A stretch of 64,000 nt of DNA from Nitratireductor pacificus pht-3B (lineage in GTDB: Bacteria; Pseudomonadota; Alphaproteobacteria; Rhizobiales; Rhizobiaceae), in contig NZ_AMRM01000021.1 in the NCBI RefSeq assembly GCF_000300335.1, forward strand, positions 1-64,000, read 5' to 3'. Position numbers and translations under genes: made by a program. Below are positions 17,886-27,219 of the stretch, piece by piece; within the stretch, counting starts at the first letter, position 1, and the number at the start of each line of letters is the position of its first letter. Below the pieces are notes generated by a model, which ran no database searches, was not told where the DNA came from, and saw only the letters and a program-made list of their open reading frames with translations.

Positions 17886-19208
17886 TCAACGCACCGCCGC
17901 GTCAACCGCCTCGCCGAGCCGTTCGACGATCGCGTCCGCGCCGGCCGCGTCGAGAATGAAGGGTGGCGCCAGCAGGACGTGATCGCCCCGCGCGCCGTCG
18001 ATCGTGCCGCCGGCCGGATAGACCATCAGGCCGCGGGCCATCGCCTCCTTCTTGACGCGGGCGTGGACCTTGCGCGCCGGATCGAAGGGTTCCTTCGACG
18101 AACGGTCCTCGACCAGTTCGAGGCCGAGAAACAGCCCCCTGCCGCGAATGTCGCCGACATGGGCGTGATTGCCGAAGCAGGCGTCGAGCCGCCCGCGCAG
18201 ATGCGCCCCCATGGCGCGTACATTGGCCAGCAGGCCGTCGCGCTCGATCACCTCCTGCACGGAAAGTGCGGCGGCGCAGGCCATCGGGTGGCAGATATAG
18301 GTGTGGCCGTGCTGGAACAGCCCCGACCCGCCCGCGAAGGCATCGAAGATGTGGCGTCCGAGAAGCACGGCGCCGATCGGCTGGTAGCCGCCGCCCAGCC
18401 CCTTGGCGACGGTCATCAGGTCGGGCGCGACGCCGTCCTGCTCGCAGGCATGCATCGTGCCCGTCCGGCCCATGCCGCACATCACCTCGTCGAGCAGGAG
18501 CAGGACGCCGTGGCGGTCGCAGATCTCGCGGATGCGCCTGAAATAGCCGGCCGCCGCCGGTACCGCGCCGGCCGTCGCCCCGACCACCGGTTCGGCGACG
18601 AAGGCCATCACGGTCTCCGGCCCCAGCTCGAGGATCTTGTCCTCCAGCGCCTGTGCGGCGCGCAGGCCATACGCTTCCTCGCTCTCGCCCGGCGCCTGGT
18701 GGCGGTAGGCGTAGCACGGGTCGATGTGATGCGTGTCGATCAGCAGCGGGCCGAACGGCGCGCGGCGCCACGCATTGCCGCCGGTGGCGAGCGTGCCCAG
18801 CGTGTTGCCGTGGTAGCTCTGGCGGCGGGCGATGATGTTGCGGCGCTGCGGCTCGCCCTTCTCGACGAAATACTGCCGGGCCATCTTCAGCGCCGCCTCG
18901 TTGGCTTCCGAGCCGCCCGAGACGAAGTAGACATGGCTGATGCCCTGCGGCGCACCGGCGACCAGCCTGTCGGCCAGCTGCTCGGCGGGTTCGTTGGTGA
19001 GGAAGCTGGTATGCGCGTAGGCCAGCCGGTCCGCCTGCGCCTTCAGCGCCGCGATCACGTCGGGGTGGCCATGCCCCAGGCACGAGACGGCGGCCCCGCC
19101 CGATGCGTCGATATAGGCCTTGCCCTCCCGGTCGAACAATTCGATGCCCTGGCCGCCGGCGGCCACGGGCAGGACTGCATTGATCTGGCGGTGCAGAATG
19201 TGGGTCAT
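17886..19208 (-). CDS. Class III aminotransferase (PLP-dependent)
   Basis: This 440-aa fold-type I aminotransferase has the class III signature: D240 (LLLLDEVMCGMGRTG) for the PLP pyridine nitrogen and the Schiff-base lysine K269 (MTVAKGLGGGYQPIG). The SGGSEANEAALKMAR phosphate-binding region is intact. Class III members act on omega-amino, diamino or beta-amino compounds. Its start overlaps the stop of the RpiR regulator gene by 4 bp, and a BKACE enzyme is divergently encoded, suggesting catabolism of an amino acid or amine. The exact donor is unknown. Confidence 0.9.
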   Translation of the reverse strand: MTHILHRQINAVLPVAAGGQGIELFDREGKAYIDASGGAAVSCLGHGHPDVIAALKAQADRLAYAHTSFLTNEPAEQLADRLVAGAPQGISHVYFVSGGSEANEAALKMARQYFVEKGEPQRRNIIARRQSYHGNTLGTLATGGNAWRRAPFGPLLIDTHHIDPCYAYRHQAPGESEEAYGLRAAQALEDKILELGPETVMAFVAEPVVGATAGAVPAAAGYFRRIREICDRHGVLLLLDEVMCGMGRTGTMHACEQDGVAPDLMTVAKGLGGGYQPIGAVLLGRHIFDAFAGGSGLFQHGHTYICHPMACAAALSVQEVIERDGLLANVRAMGAHLRGRLDACFGNHAHVGDIRGRGLFLGLELVEDRSSKEPFDPARKVHARVKKEAMARGLMVYPAGGTIDGARGDHVLLAPPFILDAAGADAIVERLGEAVDAAVR

Positions 19209-20110
19209 CTGGGTTTTCCGAAGCGGCGCGCGCGCGGCGCGGGTTGAAGATGATGAATCTTGAGGGTGGCAAGCTGGCTTTCGGTGCGGCCGATGGCGGC
19301 AAGCGCCGCGTCGCCGCCGATCCCCGCCACGAGGGCCGCGAGGATCTCAGCGGCGGCGAAGGCCGGCGTCATGGCATGCAGGAAGGAGGGGCTTTCCGTC
19401 GCCGCGAAGACTGTCTGATCGGCAAGCGCGGCAAGCGGCGACACCGCGCTGTCGGTCAGCGTCACCACATTCAGGCCGAGCGACCGTGCATGCTCGGCCG
19501 CCTCGATGCTGGCGCGGGTGTAGGGCGCGACGGCGACGACGAAGAACACGTCGCCGGCCTCGGCATGCCGCAGGCAGTCGAGGCCTGTGCCGGCACCGAA
19601 GTCGAGCAGCACGGCCTTCTCGCCGAGAAACGACATGATGTAGGCAAAATGGGCGACGACCGCGTGGCTGGAGCGCAGGCCGAAGCAATAGATGCGCCGC
19701 GCGGACGCCATCATCTCGGCGGCGGCCACGAGACCGTCGAGCGCGGCGGGCTCCGCCAGCGCAGAGACCTGCGCGGCGCTGGCGGCTGCGATGTCACGCG
19801 CCAGCGCATGGCTGCCGCCCTCCTTCTGCCGCGCCACCTGCGCGCCGGCCTTGCCTGAGAAGCCGAGCGCCTGTTCCTTCAGCGCCTCGCCATGCATCTG
19901 GCGCAGCGCCTCGTAGCCGTCGAGGCCGAGACGTTTGGCAAGCCGGGTCATGGTCCAGGGCTGCACGCCGGCGCGGCGCGCCTGCTCGCGCATCGACAGA
20001 AGCGCCACGTCGCCCGGATTGTCGAGGACGTAGCGCGCCGCCGCTCCCAGTTGCCCGGGAAGCTCTTCGAAGGAGCGGGTGATGCGGTCTGCGAGAGCGG
20101 CGCGATCCAT
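19205..20110 (-). CDS. MurR/RpiR-family transcriptional regulator
   Basis: This 301-aa regulator has an N-terminal RpiR helix-turn-helix (about residues 1-75, with MREQARRAGVQPWTMTRLAKRLGL) and a SIS sugar-isomerase-like domain (about 120-260; IYCFGLRSSHAVVAHFAYIM). The start at 20110 is preferred because AGGA lies 8 bp upstream; an ATG at 20119 is possible. The gene is upstream of and overlaps the aminotransferase gene, and is divergent from the BKACE gene. A perfect palindrome between them is the likely operator. SIS domains in this family can bind non-sugar ligands. Confidence 0.88.
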   Translation of the reverse strand: MDRAALADRITRSFEELPGQLGAAARYVLDNPGDVALLSMREQARRAGVQPWTMTRLAKRLGLDGYEALRQMHGEALKEQALGFSGKAGAQVARQKEGGSHALARDIAAASAAQVSALAEPAALDGLVAAAEMMASARRIYCFGLRSSHAVVAHFAYIMSFLGEKAVLLDFGAGTGLDCLRHAEAGDVFFVVAVAPYTRASIEAAEHARSLGLNVVTLTDSAVSPLAALADQTVFAATESPSFLHAMTPAFAAAEILAALVAGIGGDAALAAIGRTESQLATLKIHHLQPAPRARRFGKPR

Positions 20111-20141
20111 GAAATCCATCCTAGACGGAATGCCGCGCCTG

Positions 20142-20157
20142 TGCAACAAATGTTGCA
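20142..20157. promoter_or_regulatory. Candidate RpiR operator palindrome
   Basis: TGCAACA-AA-TGTTGCA is a perfect 7-2-7 inverted repeat in the 79-bp divergent region. A further half-site TGCAACG follows at about 20171. Placement between rpiR and the BKACE gene suggests control of both divergent promoters. Confidence 0.65.
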
Positions 20158-20189
20158 TTGCCTCTATTGATGCAACGATTGGAGTTTTC

Positions 20190-21038
20190 GTGACCGGAAC
20201 CGCGCATCGCGTCGCCATCGCCGTCGCGCCCAATGGCGGGCGGCGCACGAGGGTCGATCATCCCGCCCTGCCGCAGACGGCCGCCGAGCTGGCGCAGACG
20301 GCCGCCTCCTGCCGCGAGGCGGGCGCCGCGATGATCCACTGCCATGTGCGCGATGCCGATGGCCGGCACATCCTCGACGCCGATGCCTACCGCGAGGCCA
20401 TCGCTGCCATCAGGGGCGCCGTCGGCGACCGGCTGGTGATCCAGATCAGCACCGAGGCGGTCGGGCGCTACGCCGCGCCGGAGCAGATGGCGGTGGTGCG
20501 GGCGGTGCGTCCGGAGGCGGCCTCGCTGGCGCTGCGCGAACTGGTGCCCGACGCGTCGCACGAGGTGGCCTTCTCGCAGTTCCTGTCGTTCATGCGGCAG
20601 GAGAACATCGCGCCGCAGATCATCCTCTACCATCCGGACGAGGCACTGCAGCTGAAGGGCATGATGGCGCGCGGGCTGATCCCGTTTCCGGACATTCCGG
20701 TGCTCTACGTGCTCGGCCGCTACAGCGAGGGCCAGCGCTCCGACCCGGCCGATCTCCTGCCCTTCCTCGACCCGGCGATGCCGCGTTTCGCCCATTTCAT
20801 GGTCTGCGCCTTCGGCCCGCGCGAGGCGGCCTGCGTGACGGCGGCCGGCCTTCTGGGCGGCCATGCCCGCGTCGGGTTCGAAAACAATCTCCATCTGGCC
20901 GACGGCTCGGTCGCGCGCGACAACGCGGCAATCGTCACCGGCGTCGGCGAAGCGCTGAAAGGGCTTGGCGCAGGGATCGCAACCGTCGGCGACCTGCGCA
21001 CCGCCTGGGGGCTCGACGCGCCCGCGCGGGGGCGCTAA
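20190..21038 (+). CDS. BKACE-family beta-keto acid cleavage enzyme (DUF849)
   Basis: This 282-aa protein belongs to the DUF849 family, which cleaves beta-keto acids with acetyl-CoA, as 3-keto-5-aminohexanoate cleavage enzyme does in lysine fermentation. The metal-ligand motif HCHVRDADG occurs near residue 50, followed by VIQISTEAVG and the late GFENNLHLADG stretch. The GTG start at 20190 has GGAG upstream; an earlier in-frame ATG would extend the gene across the palindromic operator. Substrate specificity varies widely in this family, so the beta-keto acid is not assigned. Confidence 0.85.
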   Translation: MTGTAHRVAIAVAPNGGRRTRVDHPALPQTAAELAQTAASCREAGAAMIHCHVRDADGRHILDADAYREAIAAIRGAVGDRLVIQISTEAVGRYAAPEQMAVVRAVRPEAASLALRELVPDASHEVAFSQFLSFMRQENIAPQIILYHPDEALQLKGMMARGLIPFPDIPVLYVLGRYSEGQRSDPADLLPFLDPAMPRFAHFMVCAFGPREAACVTAAGLLGGHARVGFENNLHLADGSVARDNAAIVTGVGEALKGLGAGIATVGDLRTAWGLDAPARGR

Positions 21039-21118
21039 CGCCGCCTCTGCGACACGCTGCAGGTGGACGTCGCCCGGCGACATCACTAGATGTCAGTGGA
21101 CAACATCAGGAGTCCCCC

Positions 21119-21532
21119 ATGGCCATCCGCATCAAGCCGAAAACCTACGGTCCCTTCACCACGGCGATCGGCGAAGGCAAGATCATCCGCGTCGCGACCG
21201 CGCCGGCGCAGACCGTCGCCATCACCTCGCCCAGCACGGACGAGGCCGGGACGCCGGTTGATTTCCTGGTTTCGGCCCTCGGCGCATGCCTCGCCCTGTC
21301 GTTCCATCACGCCGCGCAGGAGATGAAGATCGACGTCGGCACGGTTTCGGTCGATGTCAGCGCCCACAAGGCGCAGGACCTGCCGGACCGCGTCGGCAGC
21401 TACGAGGCCGCCGTCACGCTCGACACGGTTCCCGGCGTCGAGCAGTGCGCCGAACTCATCAAGCGCGCCAAGGCCCGCTGCACCGTCAGCAATTCGCTGA
21501 ACGGCGCCGTCGAGATGCGGATCGCGAATTGA
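21119..21532 (+). CDS. OsmC-family protein
   Basis: This 137-aa OsmC/Ohr-fold protein has the two conserved cysteines, in LGACLALSF (about residue 60) and ARCTVSNSL (about 120). Members reduce organic hydroperoxides with these cysteines. It sits 80 bp after the BKACE gene, and its link with the catabolic genes is unclear. Confidence 0.88.
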   Translation: MAIRIKPKTYGPFTTAIGEGKIIRVATAPAQTVAITSPSTDEAGTPVDFLVSALGACLALSFHHAAQEMKIDVGTVSVDVSAHKAQDLPDRVGSYEAAVTLDTVPGVEQCAELIKRAKARCTVSNSLNGAVEMRIAN

Positions 21533-21606
21533 AACGGACCGATTGACGGCGCGGCGGGCTTCTCCCATACAGAAGCCCTTCTGCAGCGGATCAGGGAGGC
21601 AAGCGG

Positions 21607-22416
21607 ATGGCTTTCGCGCGCGTGAACGGCGTCGTCCTGCACCATGAGGTGCGCGGCCCGGCGGACATGCCGGAAAATGGGCCAGCGCTGGTCTTCTCGA
21701 ATTCCCTCGGCACCGATTTCCGCATCTGGGACGCGGTCGCCGACCGCCTGGCCGGGAACTACCGGCTGGTGCTTTACGACAAGCGCGGCCATGGCCTCTC
21801 CGAGGCGCCGCCGCAGCCCTATGCGCTGACCGACCATGTGGACGATCTGGCGGCGCTTCTCGACCATCTGGGCATTGCACGCGCGGCGGTCGTCGGCCTG
21901 TCGGTCGGCGGCATGATCGCGCAGGGGCTGGCGACGCGCCGCCCCGACCTGGTGGAGGCGCTGGTGCTCTGCGACACGGCGCACAAGATCGGCACGGACG
22001 CGCTGTGGAACGGCCGCATCGAGGCCGTCAACGCGAAAGGCATCGCCTCCATCGCCGACGGCATCCTGCAGCGCTGGTTCACGCCCGCCTATCGTTCTTC
22101 CGGCAATGCGGATTTCGCCGGCTATACGGCTATGCTGACCCGCACGCCCGTCGACGGCTATGCCGGCACCTGCGCGGCGCTGCGCGACGCCGACCTCACG
22201 GAATCCACCCGCGCCCTGCGCCTGCCCGTCCTCTGCATCGTCGGCCACCAGGACGGCTCGACCCCGCCCGACCTCGTCCGCGAGCTGGCCGCGCTGATCG
22301 ACGGCGCCCGTTTCGAGATCATCGCGGAAGCGGGCCACCTGCCCTGCATCGAGCAGCCGGAGAAGACCGCCGCGCTGATCGAAGCCTTTCTCGCTGAGAC
22401 CGGCCGATGGGGCTGA
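21607..22416 (+). CDS. Alpha/beta hydrolase, 3-oxoadipate enol-lactonase-like
   Basis: This 269-aa alpha/beta hydrolase has the nucleophile elbow GLSVGGM (Ser near residue 98), a late acidic residue in GHQDGSTP and catalytic His in GHLPCIEQP (about 243). Overall similarity is to PcaD, which hydrolyses 3-oxoadipate enol-lactone in the beta-ketoadipate pathway. No other pca gene is nearby, so the true substrate may differ. Confidence 0.82.
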   Translation: MAFARVNGVVLHHEVRGPADMPENGPALVFSNSLGTDFRIWDAVADRLAGNYRLVLYDKRGHGLSEAPPQPYALTDHVDDLAALLDHLGIARAAVVGLSVGGMIAQGLATRRPDLVEALVLCDTAHKIGTDALWNGRIEAVNAKGIASIADGILQRWFTPAYRSSGNADFAGYTAMLTRTPVDGYAGTCAALRDADLTESTRALRLPVLCIVGHQDGSTPPDLVRELAALIDGARFEIIAEAGHLPCIEQPEKTAALIEAFLAETGRWG

Positions 22417-22463
22417 GGCCGCGCCGGACCACGCGGCGGCATGCAACAGCAAAAGGAACCTGA

Positions 22464-24536
22464 ATGAGCGACACCGTGACGATCACCAACGAGGACGGCG
22501 TAGCCGTCATCGTTCTGGACAACCCGCCCGTCAACGCGCTCGGCCATGCGCTGCGCGCGCCGCTGTTTGCGGCGCTGGAGGCGGCGAAGGCCGACGAGGC
22601 GGTCCAGGGCATCGTGATCGCCTGCGCGGGGCGCACCTTCGTCGCCGGCGCGGACATATCCGAATTCGGCAAGCCGCCGCTTGAGCCCAGCCTGCCGGAC
22701 CTGATCGCCCTTCTGGAGAGCATCGAAAAGCCGACCGTCGCCGCCATTCACGGCACCGCGCTCGGCGGCGGGCTGGAGCTGGCGCTCGGCTGCCATTATC
22801 GCGTCGCCGACAGGGCGGCGATGATCGGCCTGCCGGAAGTCAATCTCGGCCTCATCCCCGGCGCGGGCGGCACGGTCCGCCTGCCGCGTCTCGTCGGGCC
22901 TGAGGCGGCCCTCGGCATCATCGTTTCCGGCAAGCCGGTCGGGATGGAGAAGGCGCAGGCGCTCGGCGCGGTGGATGCGGTCGCTGACGGAGACCTGCGC
23001 GCCGCCGCCATGGCCTTCCTGCGCGCCAAGATCGCGGAAGACGGTCCGCACAGGCACATCCGCGCCCGCGATGAGAAGCTCGCCGTCGATCTGGACGCCT
23101 TCGAGGCGGCCGTCGCCGACGCGACGAAGAAGGCGCGCGGCCTCACCGCGCCGCTCACCGCCGCCGAGGCCGTCCGCAACGCCATCACCATGGCGTTCGA
23201 CGACGCGCTGGCGCGCGAGCGCGAACTGTTCCTGGAACGGCGCGACAGCCTTGAATCGGCCGCCCAGCGCCATCTGTTCTTCGCCACCCGCGAGGCCACG
23301 AAAGTGCCGGGCATCGCCCGCGACACCCAGGCGCGACCGATCGAAAAGGCCGCCGTCATCGGCGCCGGCACGATGGGCGCGGGCATCGCCATGGCGCTCG
23401 CCAATGGCGGCATCGAGGTCAGGCTGCTCGAACTGAACGCCGAGGCGCTGGAACGCGGCCTCGGCCAGATCGACAAGACCTATGCCGGCTCGGTGAAGCG
23501 CGGCTCGATCGACGCGGCGGAGAAGGAGGCGCGGCTGGCGCGCATTTCCGGCACCACCGACTATGCCGCCCTGTCCGACTGCGACATCGCCATCGAGGCG
23601 GTGTTCGAGGACATGGGCGTCAAGCACAAGGTGTTCGGCGCGCTCGACAAGGTGATGAAGCCCGGCGCGATCCTCGCCTCCAACACCTCCTATCTCGACC
23701 TCGACGAGATCGCGGCCTCCACCGGGCGTCCGCAGGACGTGGTCGGACTGCACTTCTTCTCCCCGGCGCATGTGATGCGCCTGCTGGAGATCGTCCGCGG
23801 TGACCACACCGCGCCGGAGGTGCTCGCCTCGGCGCTGGCGCTCGCCCGCCGCATCGGCAAGGTGCCGGTGGTGGTCGGCGTCTGCAACGGCTTCGTCGGC
23901 AACCGCATGCTGGCGGCGCGGCGCGAGGAGAACGAGAGCCTCCTCCTGTCCGGCGCGACGCCCGAGCAGGTCGACCGCGTCTTCGCCGATTTCGGCTGGC
24001 CGATGGGACCCTTCGCCATGGTCGACCTTGCCGGCCTCGACATCAGCTGGAAGCACCGCCAGTCGCTCGGCCTGACCGCGCCGGTCGCCGACGCGCTGTG
24101 CGAGGCCGGTCATTTCGGCCAGAAGGCCGGGCGCGGCTTCTACCTCTACGAGGATGGCTCGCGCACGCCGAAGCCCGATCCCTTCGTCGCCGAGCTGATC
24201 GAGCGGAAGGCCGACGAGCTGGGCATCGAGCGCCGCACGGTCGGCGCCGAGGAGATCACCGAGCGGACGCTCTACCCGATGATCAACGAGGGCGCGCGCA
24301 TCGTCGAGGAAGGCATCGCCGCCCGCGCCTCCGATGTCGATGTGGTCTGGGTCAACGGATACGGCTTCCCGGTCGCGAAAGGCGGCCCGATGTTCTGGGC
24401 CGAGCATTTCGGCATCGGCAGGATCGTCGACCGGCTCGAACACTGGTACGGCGAGACGGGCAAGGAGGTGTTCAAGCCGGCGCCTCTCCTGCGGCAGCTG
24501 GCGCTGACGGGCGGCGGCTTTGCCGATCTCGCGTGA
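22464..24536 (+). CDS. Bifunctional enoyl-CoA hydratase / 3-hydroxyacyl-CoA dehydrogenase
   Basis: This 690-aa FadJ/PaaH-like multifunctional protein catalyses two steps of beta-oxidation. The N-terminal crotonase domain (about 1-190) has the oxyanion stretch AGADISEFG and HGTALGGGLELALGCHYR. The NAD-binding dehydrogenase domain starts near residue 290 (AAVIGAGTMGAGIAMALANGG) with the catalytic region GLHFFSPAHVM, followed by two C-terminal HAD domains. The partner thiolase is not in the window. Confidence 0.93.
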   Translation: MSDTVTITNEDGVAVIVLDNPPVNALGHALRAPLFAALEAAKADEAVQGIVIACAGRTFVAGADISEFGKPPLEPSLPDLIALLESIEKPTVAAIHGTALGGGLELALGCHYRVADRAAMIGLPEVNLGLIPGAGGTVRLPRLVGPEAALGIIVSGKPVGMEKAQALGAVDAVADGDLRAAAMAFLRAKIAEDGPHRHIRARDEKLAVDLDAFEAAVADATKKARGLTAPLTAAEAVRNAITMAFDDALARERELFLERRDSLESAAQRHLFFATREATKVPGIARDTQARPIEKAAVIGAGTMGAGIAMALANGGIEVRLLELNAEALERGLGQIDKTYAGSVKRGSIDAAEKEARLARISGTTDYAALSDCDIAIEAVFEDMGVKHKVFGALDKVMKPGAILASNTSYLDLDEIAASTGRPQDVVGLHFFSPAHVMRLLEIVRGDHTAPEVLASALALARRIGKVPVVVGVCNGFVGNRMLAARREENESLLLSGATPEQVDRVFADFGWPMGPFAMVDLAGLDISWKHRQSLGLTAPVADALCEAGHFGQKAGRGFYLYEDGSRTPKPDPFVAELIERKADELGIERRTVGAEEITERTLYPMINEGARIVEEGIAARASDVDVVWVNGYGFPVAKGGPMFWAEHFGIGRIVDRLEHWYGETGKEVFKPAPLLRQLALTGGGFADLA

Positions 24537-24582
24537 GCGAACACGGCGTGTCGAAACCGCCAACCCACAAAAGGAACTGAGC

Positions 24583-24921
24583 ATGGATATTCGCAGGATT
24601 TCGGAGGACTATGCGGTCTCACCGCAGATCGCCGTGGAGGATGTCGCCGCGATCAAGGCGGCCGGCTTCCGGAGCGTCGTCTGCAACCGCCCGGACGGCG
24701 AGGATGCGGGCCAGCCGCCCGTCGCCGCCATCGCCGAAGCGGCCAAGGCCGCCGGCCTTGATTTCCGCCACGTGCCCGTGGTCAGCGGTGCGATGACGAT
24801 GGACGACGTCACGGCCATGGCCGCGGCGCTCAAGGACCTCCCCGGCCCGGTCTTCGCCTATTGCCGCAGCGGCACGCGCTCGGCCAATCTCTACGGGTTC
24901 ATCAAGGAACGCGGTCTGTAG
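24583..24921 (+). CDS. DUF442 / TIGR01244-family phosphatase-like or sulfurtransferase-like protein
   Basis: This 112-aa protein has a dual-specificity-phosphatase-like fold. The active-site loop YCRSGTRSANLY contains the expected Cys and Arg. Stand-alone and fused members occur with sulfide-oxidising persulfide dioxygenases (Blh/BigR systems), but none is encoded here. The ATG at 24583 follows AAGGAACTGAGC and gives the standard family start. Biochemical function is uncertain. Confidence 0.8.
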   Translation: MDIRRISEDYAVSPQIAVEDVAAIKAAGFRSVVCNRPDGEDAGQPPVAAIAEAAKAAGLDFRHVPVVSGAMTMDDVTAMAAALKDLPGPVFAYCRSGTRSANLYGFIKERGL

Positions 24922-25000
24922 GGGCCGGCGCGGATAGAAAGCGGAAGCAACCCCTCTCTTGCAGTTTCCAAGGACTTAGCTTCGGTAAGCCCGGGAATTT

Positions 25001-25079
25001 GCTTTCTCCCCCGCAAGGGGGGAGATAAAAGCGCGCTTCGCCGATGATGGCGTATCTCTCCCCTTGCGGGAGAGAAAGC
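25001..25079. repeat. Intergenic palindromic repeat (R1)
   Basis: Two 27-bp arms (25001-25027 and 25053-25079) are inverted complements with 2 mismatches. Each arm contains a CTCCCC-x-GGGGAG core. They lie in the 230-bp convergent region between the DUF442 gene and the TRAP dctM gene. The RNA would form a long hairpin that could end both convergent transcripts. Confidence 0.75.
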
Positions 25080-25153
25080 GATTTCAACACCTTAGCCGAA
25101 GGCTAAGTGTTAGAAACCGCAAGTGAGGGGTAACTGCGTCAGCACCGCCCCCA

Positions 25154-26476
25154 TCAATAGAGCCAGCGCAGCACGAACAGGGATATCGCCGGGAAGAGCG
25201 TCAGCAGCGCCACGCGCAGGATGTCGCTGATGATGAAGGGCGTCACGCCGCGATAGGTCGCCGCGATGGGCGTGTCCTTGGCCATGGCGTTGAGCACGAA
25301 CAGGTTCATGCCCACCGGTGGCGTGATCAGCCCCACCTCCACGACGATCAGCACGAGGATGCCGAACCAGATGGCGAACTCCTCTGCGCCGAGGCCGAAA
25401 TCGAGCACCGTGACGATCGGGAAGAAGATGGGGATCGTCAGGAGGATCATCGACAGCGAATCCATGACGCAGCCGAACACCAGGTAGAGGATCAGGATCA
25501 GCGTCAGCACCATCCAGGGATTGAACCCCTGCTCGGAGACGAAGGCCGCCATCTGCTGTGGCACCTGCGCCAGCGCCAGGAAGGAATTGTAGAAGCCGGC
25601 CCCCAGCACGATGAAGAAGATCATTGCCGAGGCGGTGGCCGTGGCGAGGATCGACTGCACGAAGGTTTCGCGGGTCAGCCCGCCATTCACCAGCGCGATG
25701 ATGCCCGTGCCGGCTGCGCCCACCGCCGCCCCCTCGGTCGGCGTGAAGATGCCGAGATAGATGCCGCCCACGACGGCGAGGAAGACGACGAGCACCGGCC
25801 AGACATCGACCAGGACGCGGAAGCGCTCGCTGTAGGGCGCGCGCGGGCGCGTGCCCGCCGATTCCGGCCACAGGCGCACATAGACGGAGATGGCGAGCAT
25901 GTAGCCGATGGCGGCCAGCACGCCCGGGACGAAGGCCGCGACGAACAGCTTGGCGATGTTCTGCTCCGTCAGGATGGCGTAGATCACCAGAATGACGGAG
26001 GGCGGGATCAGGATGCCCAGCGTGCCGCCGGCCGCCAGCGTGCCGGTGGCCAGCGCGCCCGAATAGCCGTAGCGGCGCAGCTCCGGCAGCGCCACCTGGC
26101 TCATCGTCGCCGCCGTCGCGAGCGACGAGCCGCAGATTGCCCCGAAGCCGGCGCAGGCGCCAACCGCCGCCATGGCGACGCCGCCGCGCTTGTGCCCCAT
26201 CCAGGTCTCGGCCGCCTTGAAGAGCGCGCGCGACATGCCGCCCAGCGTGGCGAACTGGCCCATCAGCAGGAACAGGGGCACGATCGTCAGCGAATAGGCG
26301 GAAAAGGTCGAATAGGTCTCGTTCTTCAGCTTGGCGAGCACCGGCGTGACGCTGCCGAAGACCAGCCAGCTTCCGCCCAGCCCGCACAGCAGCATAGCCA
26401 GGCCGATGGGCAGACGCAGGAAGATGAGCAGCAGGAGCAGCGGGAAGGACCACAGGCCCAGTTCGAGGTTGGTCAA
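25154..26476 (-). CDS. dctM: TRAP transporter large permease (DctM)
   Basis: This 440-aa 12TM membrane protein of the ion-transporter superfamily is the translocation subunit. It has GSSLATAATMSQVALPELRRYGYSGALATGTLAAGGTLGILIPPS-type segments and VGLITPPVGMNLFVLNAM, all family-typical. A TTG start at 26476, overlapping the dctQ stop (TTGA), gives the normal length; in-frame sequence upstream lies inside dctQ. Confidence 0.93.
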   Translation of the reverse strand: MTNLELGLWSFPLLLLLIFLRLPIGLAMLLCGLGGSWLVFGSVTPVLAKLKNETYSTFSAYSLTIVPLFLLMGQFATLGGMSRALFKAAETWMGHKRGGVAMAAVGACAGFGAICGSSLATAATMSQVALPELRRYGYSGALATGTLAAGGTLGILIPPSVILVIYAILTEQNIAKLFVAAFVPGVLAAIGYMLAISVYVRLWPESAGTRPRAPYSERFRVLVDVWPVLVVFLAVVGGIYLGIFTPTEGAAVGAAGTGIIALVNGGLTRETFVQSILATATASAMIFFIVLGAGFYNSFLALAQVPQQMAAFVSEQGFNPWMVLTLILILYLVFGCVMDSLSMILLTIPIFFPIVTVLDFGLGAEEFAIWFGILVLIVVEVGLITPPVGMNLFVLNAMAKDTPIAATYRGVTPFIISDILRVALLTLFPAISLFVLRWLY

Positions 26477-27003
26477 TGCACTGCTCCCTGGCCCGGCGTT
26501 TCGGCGGGAGCGCCGTCGCGCAGCTCCCCGATCCGCACGAATGTCATATAGACCGACACGATCACCGCGCCGATGGCTGCAAGCAGGCAGGCCGCATAGA
26601 TCCACCAGACCGGGTATTGCAGGATGAAACTCGTCTCGGAATAGGCGAGCTTGTCGCGCATGCCGTAATAGAGCTGCCAGGCGATCAGGCCGAGCACCAC
26701 TGTCATCAGGACCTCGGCGATCACGTCGATGATGCGGTTGGCGCGCGCCGGGAAGAAGCTTGTGACGATGTCGACCGACGCATGGCCGCGGTTGAGCTGG
26801 CACCAGGGCAGGAAGGCGAAGATGGCGAAGCCGACGCCCGCCTGAACCAGCTCGAAATCGCCAGGAACAGGGCCGAGGCCGAGCCGGATGAAGACCCGCC
26901 CGGTGATGCTCGCAACGGTCATCACCGTCACGGCGACCAGGACGATGCCGCCCAGTATGGCCAGCGCGCGCGCCAGCCAGATTACGATCTTAGACAGGGT
27001 CAT
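26473..27003 (-). CDS. dctQ: TRAP transporter small permease (DctQ)
   Basis: This 176-aa protein has four transmembrane helices (first at about 10-32, last at about 130-155). It has the DctQ-type features RVFIRLGLGPVPGDFELVQ and FLPWCQLNRGHASVD. It pairs with DctM and overlaps it by 4 bp. Confidence 0.92.
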   Translation of the reverse strand: MTLSKIVIWLARALAILGGIVLVAVTVMTVASITGRVFIRLGLGPVPGDFELVQAGVGFAIFAFLPWCQLNRGHASVDIVTSFFPARANRIIDVIAEVLMTVVLGLIAWQLYYGMRDKLAYSETSFILQYPVWWIYAACLLAAIGAVIVSVYMTFVRIGELRDGAPAETPGQGAVH

Positions 27004-27219
27004 GCCCCTTCCCGTCCCCCCGGGTTCGGTTTCACCATCATATTGTTCTTGTCACGGATCGGGTCCGGAAGGTTAGACACCGGCCGTTTCCGGCGCAAGC
27101 GGCGCCGGCCCTGAAGCCTGCCGCAATCCTTCGGATTTGCTCGCCACGCCTCAGGTCCCTGTTCCATCGCAGGTCGTCGTCCCGGAACCAGGTCCCGCTT
27201 TCGGGCGACCTGCTTCAGA

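Noticed and set aside
22158-24584. 808-codon minus-strand frame opposite the beta-oxidation gene
   Set aside because: The plus strand has intact crotonase and dehydrogenase motifs; the antisense frame is a codon-bias artefact.
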